Shown here piece after piece: positions 59,571 to 64,000 of a stretch of 64,000 bases of DNA. The translations under genes were made by a program, and so were the position numbers. The notes beneath the pieces were generated by a model. That model saw only the letters and a program-made list of their open reading frames with translations, had not been told where the DNA came from and ran no database searches. Numbering within the stretch: the stretch's first letter is position 1; each line of letters begins with the position of its first letter. Source of the DNA: Echinostoma caproni (Eukaryota; Platyhelminthes; Trematoda; Plagiorchiida; Echinostomatidae); contig UZAN01039725.1 in NCBI GenBank assembly GCA_900618425.1, positions 32,181 through 96,180 on the forward strand. Reading direction: 5' to 3'.

Positions 59571-62255
59571 CGATTTTCGGTTCGCAATTTGGTTGGTCTG
59601 TACGCAACAAAATACACAAACGGAATGCAAAGTTCTTTATCTCTCATTAAGTCCAACCGGAAAAGCATTCTTGAAACAGTACACAGCGTGGGCTGATCAA
59701 CGTTGAACCACAACTCGTCTACGTTGCTCGGTATCTCAGAAAGACCTTTCCTACGAGACTTGATGAAGGAGACAGAACTTTGGTCTCAGGAATACGTCCT
59801 TTATTGTTAGCAATCTGTGGTTGGAAAGGTACGTGGATGTGTCAAAAAAGTGCTGTAACAACATCAGAATGCTCCAGATATATTGGCAGCTTTGCTGTCG
59901 TCCGGTTCACTACCGCGCCTAACCTATCGGGCCTTATGCGGTTCACCACCCCAAGTCCGGAGACTTAGGTTACCGGTTTCCATCACTGACTATGGGATTT
60001 ACCCCGTATGCTATTCATCACACGAAAGTGTACAATAAAAAAAATTACGAGGACCTTATCTCAACCGGAACAATTCACGCATAAATTCACCTAACCACTC
60101 AGAACTGGTGGCACTATTCCCAAAGATAATCGAGACCTGATTTTCATGAATTGTACTCAGTTGACCTACATTCACCCTTTGTAGTAAATTCATGAAGATT
60201 ACGATCAGGCAATAGAAGTCATGGGAACAGTCCGCTTACTGTGTACGCGAAAATGGCGCGGAACAAAGATTTTGAATTTACAACTGTTATCTTATTTCCA
60301 TTTTCTGCCTAACGAGTTCGTTTCGGGTCGCATAAACATAGATTTATTGATCGTTCGATCGGACGCAAAGTTTCACACGCTGTCACGTGAATCACATGCC
60401 ACGTTTAAGCAGTGAGAATTTCAACTAAATAATCATTTAAGGTGGCTCACAATCCAATATTCATATACAAACAGTGCCATTTTGTTCGGGTTTCTGGTTA
60501 AACGATTTAAATCATCGTGGACAAAGGAGGGCCATATCGGGTTTTAACAATCCGGTGGATGCATCATGTGACTTTAAACCATACTACTACAGCTGATTGA
60601 CTACAGCCAATATTAGTGGAACACGTACCCAAAGTATGGTAGCGACTTCACAGGTCACGACGGAATCAAATTATCAACAATGTCTGTCGATGAACGCATT
60701 CCAATGGTTAGTGAATGTAAACACACCGTACGGTTTTATAGAAAATAGAAAATCGATTACATCTAAGTCTTTTTGGAGCTTATTTTTGAGCGAATATTCA
60801 CACTCAATGCCTGATTACCTAACTGGTAGAATCCAGTGAATCGATAACAGTGGATGGACACTCAAATGACTGACCGTATAATTCACGAACTACTGGAAAG
60901 GATGTCTCGGGGTGTGGCGCGTTCTCACTCAGCTGGCTAGTCTCCACCGAGACCCGTTTAAGGAATAGCCACTCGGATAGGCGTGAACTGTTACTCCATC
61001 GGGCCACTGATCTGTTGTTTCATTTATCGGGAGAAACAAAATCGTCTAGCGCTTCAATAGAACAAACTGACAACAGGATATCGATAACAGTATTGAACTA
61101 TGCTTCGGTGGGATAGAATTGCTAATTCAAGGTAAAGAAAAAAACGTGTGGAAAAGCAACATGTGAACTTCTTTCGTGTCGAATGTCTTTTAGTTCGTTT
61201 GTTTGTTCCATATGTGATGAATGTGCGATTTATGTCTACGATAGAAACTTCTATATGAAAGACGACACCGAAGTGTATGAAGGAAACAGCCCCCTAGTAA
61301 ACAGTCAGTTCAACTATGGAACTGATCCAACAATACGATCCAGAAAAGAACTGCTTCCCGGAGAAAGGGATCTGTGTTGTACAATAGCATTTTGTAAATT
61401 GCCTCCACACGGAGGCAAACCCAGCCCCAAGAACTGCAACCAGTGGGTATCAGTTGCACTTTTCTGATTTTTGAAAGTCAGAAGTCACAATAACTGAAAT
61501 CCGATAGATTACGCAGCGAACGGTTTCGTTAATGGATTTTGGTGACCAGACAGATCATGGAAACTACTTTGATGATTGATAATGGGCCAATACAGATTCC
61601 GTTTCTATTTACTATAATTGTTGTTTTTTGTTTACGGTACTGTATATACTGTAAAATTATCAATTTCGGTCCAACCGGCAGGTTTGCTGCTTTTGGTATC
61701 GGTATACACTTACATTTCAATGGAAATCATTACTGTCACTTGATAGCCGTTTCACCGCAGCGTTTGTTAATCAATTAAGAGCATATTGATCGAACCTAAT
61801 TACTTGACTGGGCCACGTGGTTTACGGCATATGGCTTAACATCCAGTATCGTCCACACTCAAATTTTTACCAAAGCTGACTATGACTTATCGCGTGACAG
61901 GACATGACGAGGATGATTTTATATTTATATTGCGGTATAATTTTACACGATCAACGATTTGTACGCCAAAATAACCCAATAGCTTATTCATGCAACACTG
62001 TTTTGCGCTTCCAGCAGCGTCTTCGCGTCCCTCTCTCTCTGTGTGTCTGTATCAACAGGCTAATAGAGGATATGGTTTCACTTGACACTCATAAACCATT
62101 TATGTGAATGTGTGTGTGTGTCTGTGCTTGATCGATTCAAGCTCATTCGCAACATACATTTGATCGATTCGTTTGATTGATATTTCTAGCAGGTTTGCCA
62201 GTTCACACTCGGACAGGAATGATTGTGTCCCTGTTCGGTTCTTACTCTTCACCTC
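59571..62255. other. No supported gene
   Basis: Frames up to 94 codons (61183-61467) were inspected without recognising a domain. A weak tRNA-like region lies near 60.93-61.01 kb. Confidence 0.4.
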
Positions 62256-62300
62256 ACAAACACACACATACACGCACACATAAACACACACATACTCAAG
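62256..62300 (+). repeat. Imperfect (AC)n tract
   Basis: Interrupted cacaca/cacata units; His-Thr frames across it are repeat products. Confidence 0.85.
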
Positions 62301-63083
62301 ATAGACGAACGAACGAATACTGGGTGAGAATTAGTCGGGTACGCGTTTTCAGTTACCAACACGTCGGTCTATACCCACCCACCTACATATATACGCACTC
62401 GTGCGCACACATTCATAGGAGTGTCTGCTTAAGTTGTTTATATTTGAGGTGCTTGCGGTGCCAAAACAAGCGTGCGATTGGATGAATTCGTCGCGAACTG
62501 AACTAAACGTGAACGTAGGTGGATGGGGCTACCGCTTCACTGAGGTACAACAGCAACAACAACAGTCCATACCAATCACTCTTACGCGAACTACTGTAAG
62601 ACCGCAACCATAAGGGGCGACTCTGGACGTGGTACGAGTTACTGTAGCCGCGCTACGTGTGTGCAACTTCTCTGAATCAAGCACCCCTCCCCACTCGTAA
62701 AACCAACCAAATTCTGAGTTAATCGGTCACATACACACTAACACACAAGCTGCATTTCGGACCTTCAAACAAAGCACAACTGTGAAGCTTCAGGTCACGT
62801 GGATTGTAGCTCGTTCGTCAGCTCACTGGAACCGGGATTGCACTAATAGGGACACACACAGGCACGACCCCGTGATTTGTAAGGTATGCATCTGTCCATA
62901 TATGTGTACAGATATAAACAAATCATTCGAAATGCATCACAGCAAATGATTCGCAAGCGGNGGCGATTTAGGGGTGTATATACTGGTTTCGGATGCACCA
63001 TGATAAAGGCGTCACGCATGTAGCCCTAACCTGTTTCCTGTTAACAGGGGTCAGCTGATCATAATCTTGGTTGTGTCGCTGTA

Positions 63084-63085
63084 AA

Positions 63086-63137
<52 letters not shown>
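63084..63137 (+). repeat. Compound (TA)n-(GT)n microsatellite inside a short inverted repeat
   Basis: ta units pass into gt units. tgtgtcgc at 63072-63079 and its complement gcgacaca at 63138-63145 flank the tract exactly. Confidence 0.9.
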
Positions 63138-63145
63138 GCGACACA

Positions 63146-64000
63146 GCAGGTTTGCGCATTCAGGAGCCANAGCGGTCTATGTTTGTGCTTTATTCCAAGT
63201 TCGGCAGAGACAGAACAAGACTGAAATGGTAACCTGAAGTAGGACACGAAATTTGACCATAAGTGCTAAATATGTCAATAATAACCGGCAAAAATTGAAA
63301 CGGTGATTTACTGGTTTCCTCAGTGGTCTGCTTAAGTAGACAACATTTTTTCTTATCCATTGTAAGGATCTAGTGGAACAAAATTAGCAATTCATTCACT
63401 GTTGTCTATAAGACCTTCTAAGATTTATAACCTTGACAACTGCATGGATATATTCTGCCTACCACCTTATCCGGAGTGATTATTCATGTCACAAATTGTC
63501 TACTCTTGTTCAACGATATCTAATGTGAATTTTTTACCTATTGTTCACCAATAATTGATCCTGATTTCCCAACTGCCGACCGACAGCCCATGGATACTAA
63601 TGAAACATGTCTGTCTGGTCATCATTACTCAGCACAATGGTCGAATTAAACTGAACAAAGTCCGTACATTCCCACCAGCACCATTGGTAAACAGAGCCGT
63701 ATTTGATACTCGAGATGGAATAGCCTAAATCACCTGATCCTGCTCGATATACAGTCAATTTGTTTAGTTCAACGGAAGTGTATCACTGTTGTAAAATAGT
63801 GGTCAAGTCATNNNNTTGATATGTTAAACCCTTTGTCAAAACGGTACGATAAATGAGATACAGATTCGTCTTCTGGCTTATTTTGGGCATGTGTATTGTA
63901 TAGCTAAAAACGTCAGATTGACGAACATGACAAACACATCTATTGTGAGAGAACAACATCGACTAAACCTTGGCATTCGGTCTATCATGTACATATATAT
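63146..64000. other. No supported gene
   Basis: AT-rich sequence with a single N at 63170 and four N at 63812-63815. Confidence 0.5.

Noticed and set aside
62100..62291. Minus-strand frame with a homeodomain-like FLSECELANLLEIS segment
   Set aside because: The following residues lack the invariant Trp and Asn of homeodomain helix 3, and the frame then runs into a TH-type microsatellite; treated as chance.

Overview
The window reads as repeat-rich, gene-poor eukaryotic DNA, most likely from a parasitic flatworm (probably a digenean trematode). The grounds are degenerate metazoan retroelements of types common in flukes (an RTE-like non-LTR element, a Penelope-like GIY-YIG fragment, a CR1-like reverse transcriptase relic), a Tc1-like transposase relic, many CA/TA microsatellites, large scaffold gaps and almost no open coding sequence. 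The species is an inference; no marker gene is present. No virus, CRISPR array or operon was seen.

Layout. 0-16 kb: mostly non-coding, with a SINE foldback at 0.66-1.06 kb, a second at 13.47-13.85 kb, and CA and GTTT microsatellites near 6 kb. 16-22.2 kb: a cluster of a second SINE family (16.2-19.7 kb) and a third family A foldback (21.7-22.2 kb) beside a Penelope-like endonuclease fragment (22.2-22.75 kb). 23.8-27.8 kb: a near full-length but broken minus-strand RTE-like retrotransposon, split by an N gap that looks artificial. 35.3-36.3 kb: a 990-base gap. 36.7-37.6 kb: a minus-strand Tc1-like transposase relic with a possible 53-nt intron. 38.1-38.6 kb: a SINE interrupted by another insertion. 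39.9-40.9 kb: a CR1-like reverse transcriptase fossil. 42.3-43.0 kb: an inverted repeat with a 21-nt periodic tail. 45.7-46.2 kb: the only convincing host exon, a phase 1-1 His/Gln-rich exon with good splice sites. 46.95-47.03 kb: a tRNA-like gene with intact internal Pol III boxes. 55.8-57.4 kb: a cluster of G-quadruplex-capable runs.

The most interesting signal is shared by two SINE-like families (called A and B here). Each has a tRNA-like head with Pol III box A/B sequences, followed by a compact 45-nt motif matching a type I hammerhead ribozyme: CTGATGA core, 4-bp helix II, GAAA, a loopless palindromic helix III and a perfect 6-bp helix I around the predicted cleavage site. The helices differ between families but stay paired, which argues for selected RNA structure. 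Copies occur repeatedly as inverted (foldback) pairs. Hammerheads in repetitive DNA are known from schistosomes and from Penelope-like elements; these particular families and their foldback organisation are what deserve follow-up.

Most of the window is probably intronic or intergenic DNA around one host gene represented by the 45.7 kb exon. Nothing shows which other exons belong to it.
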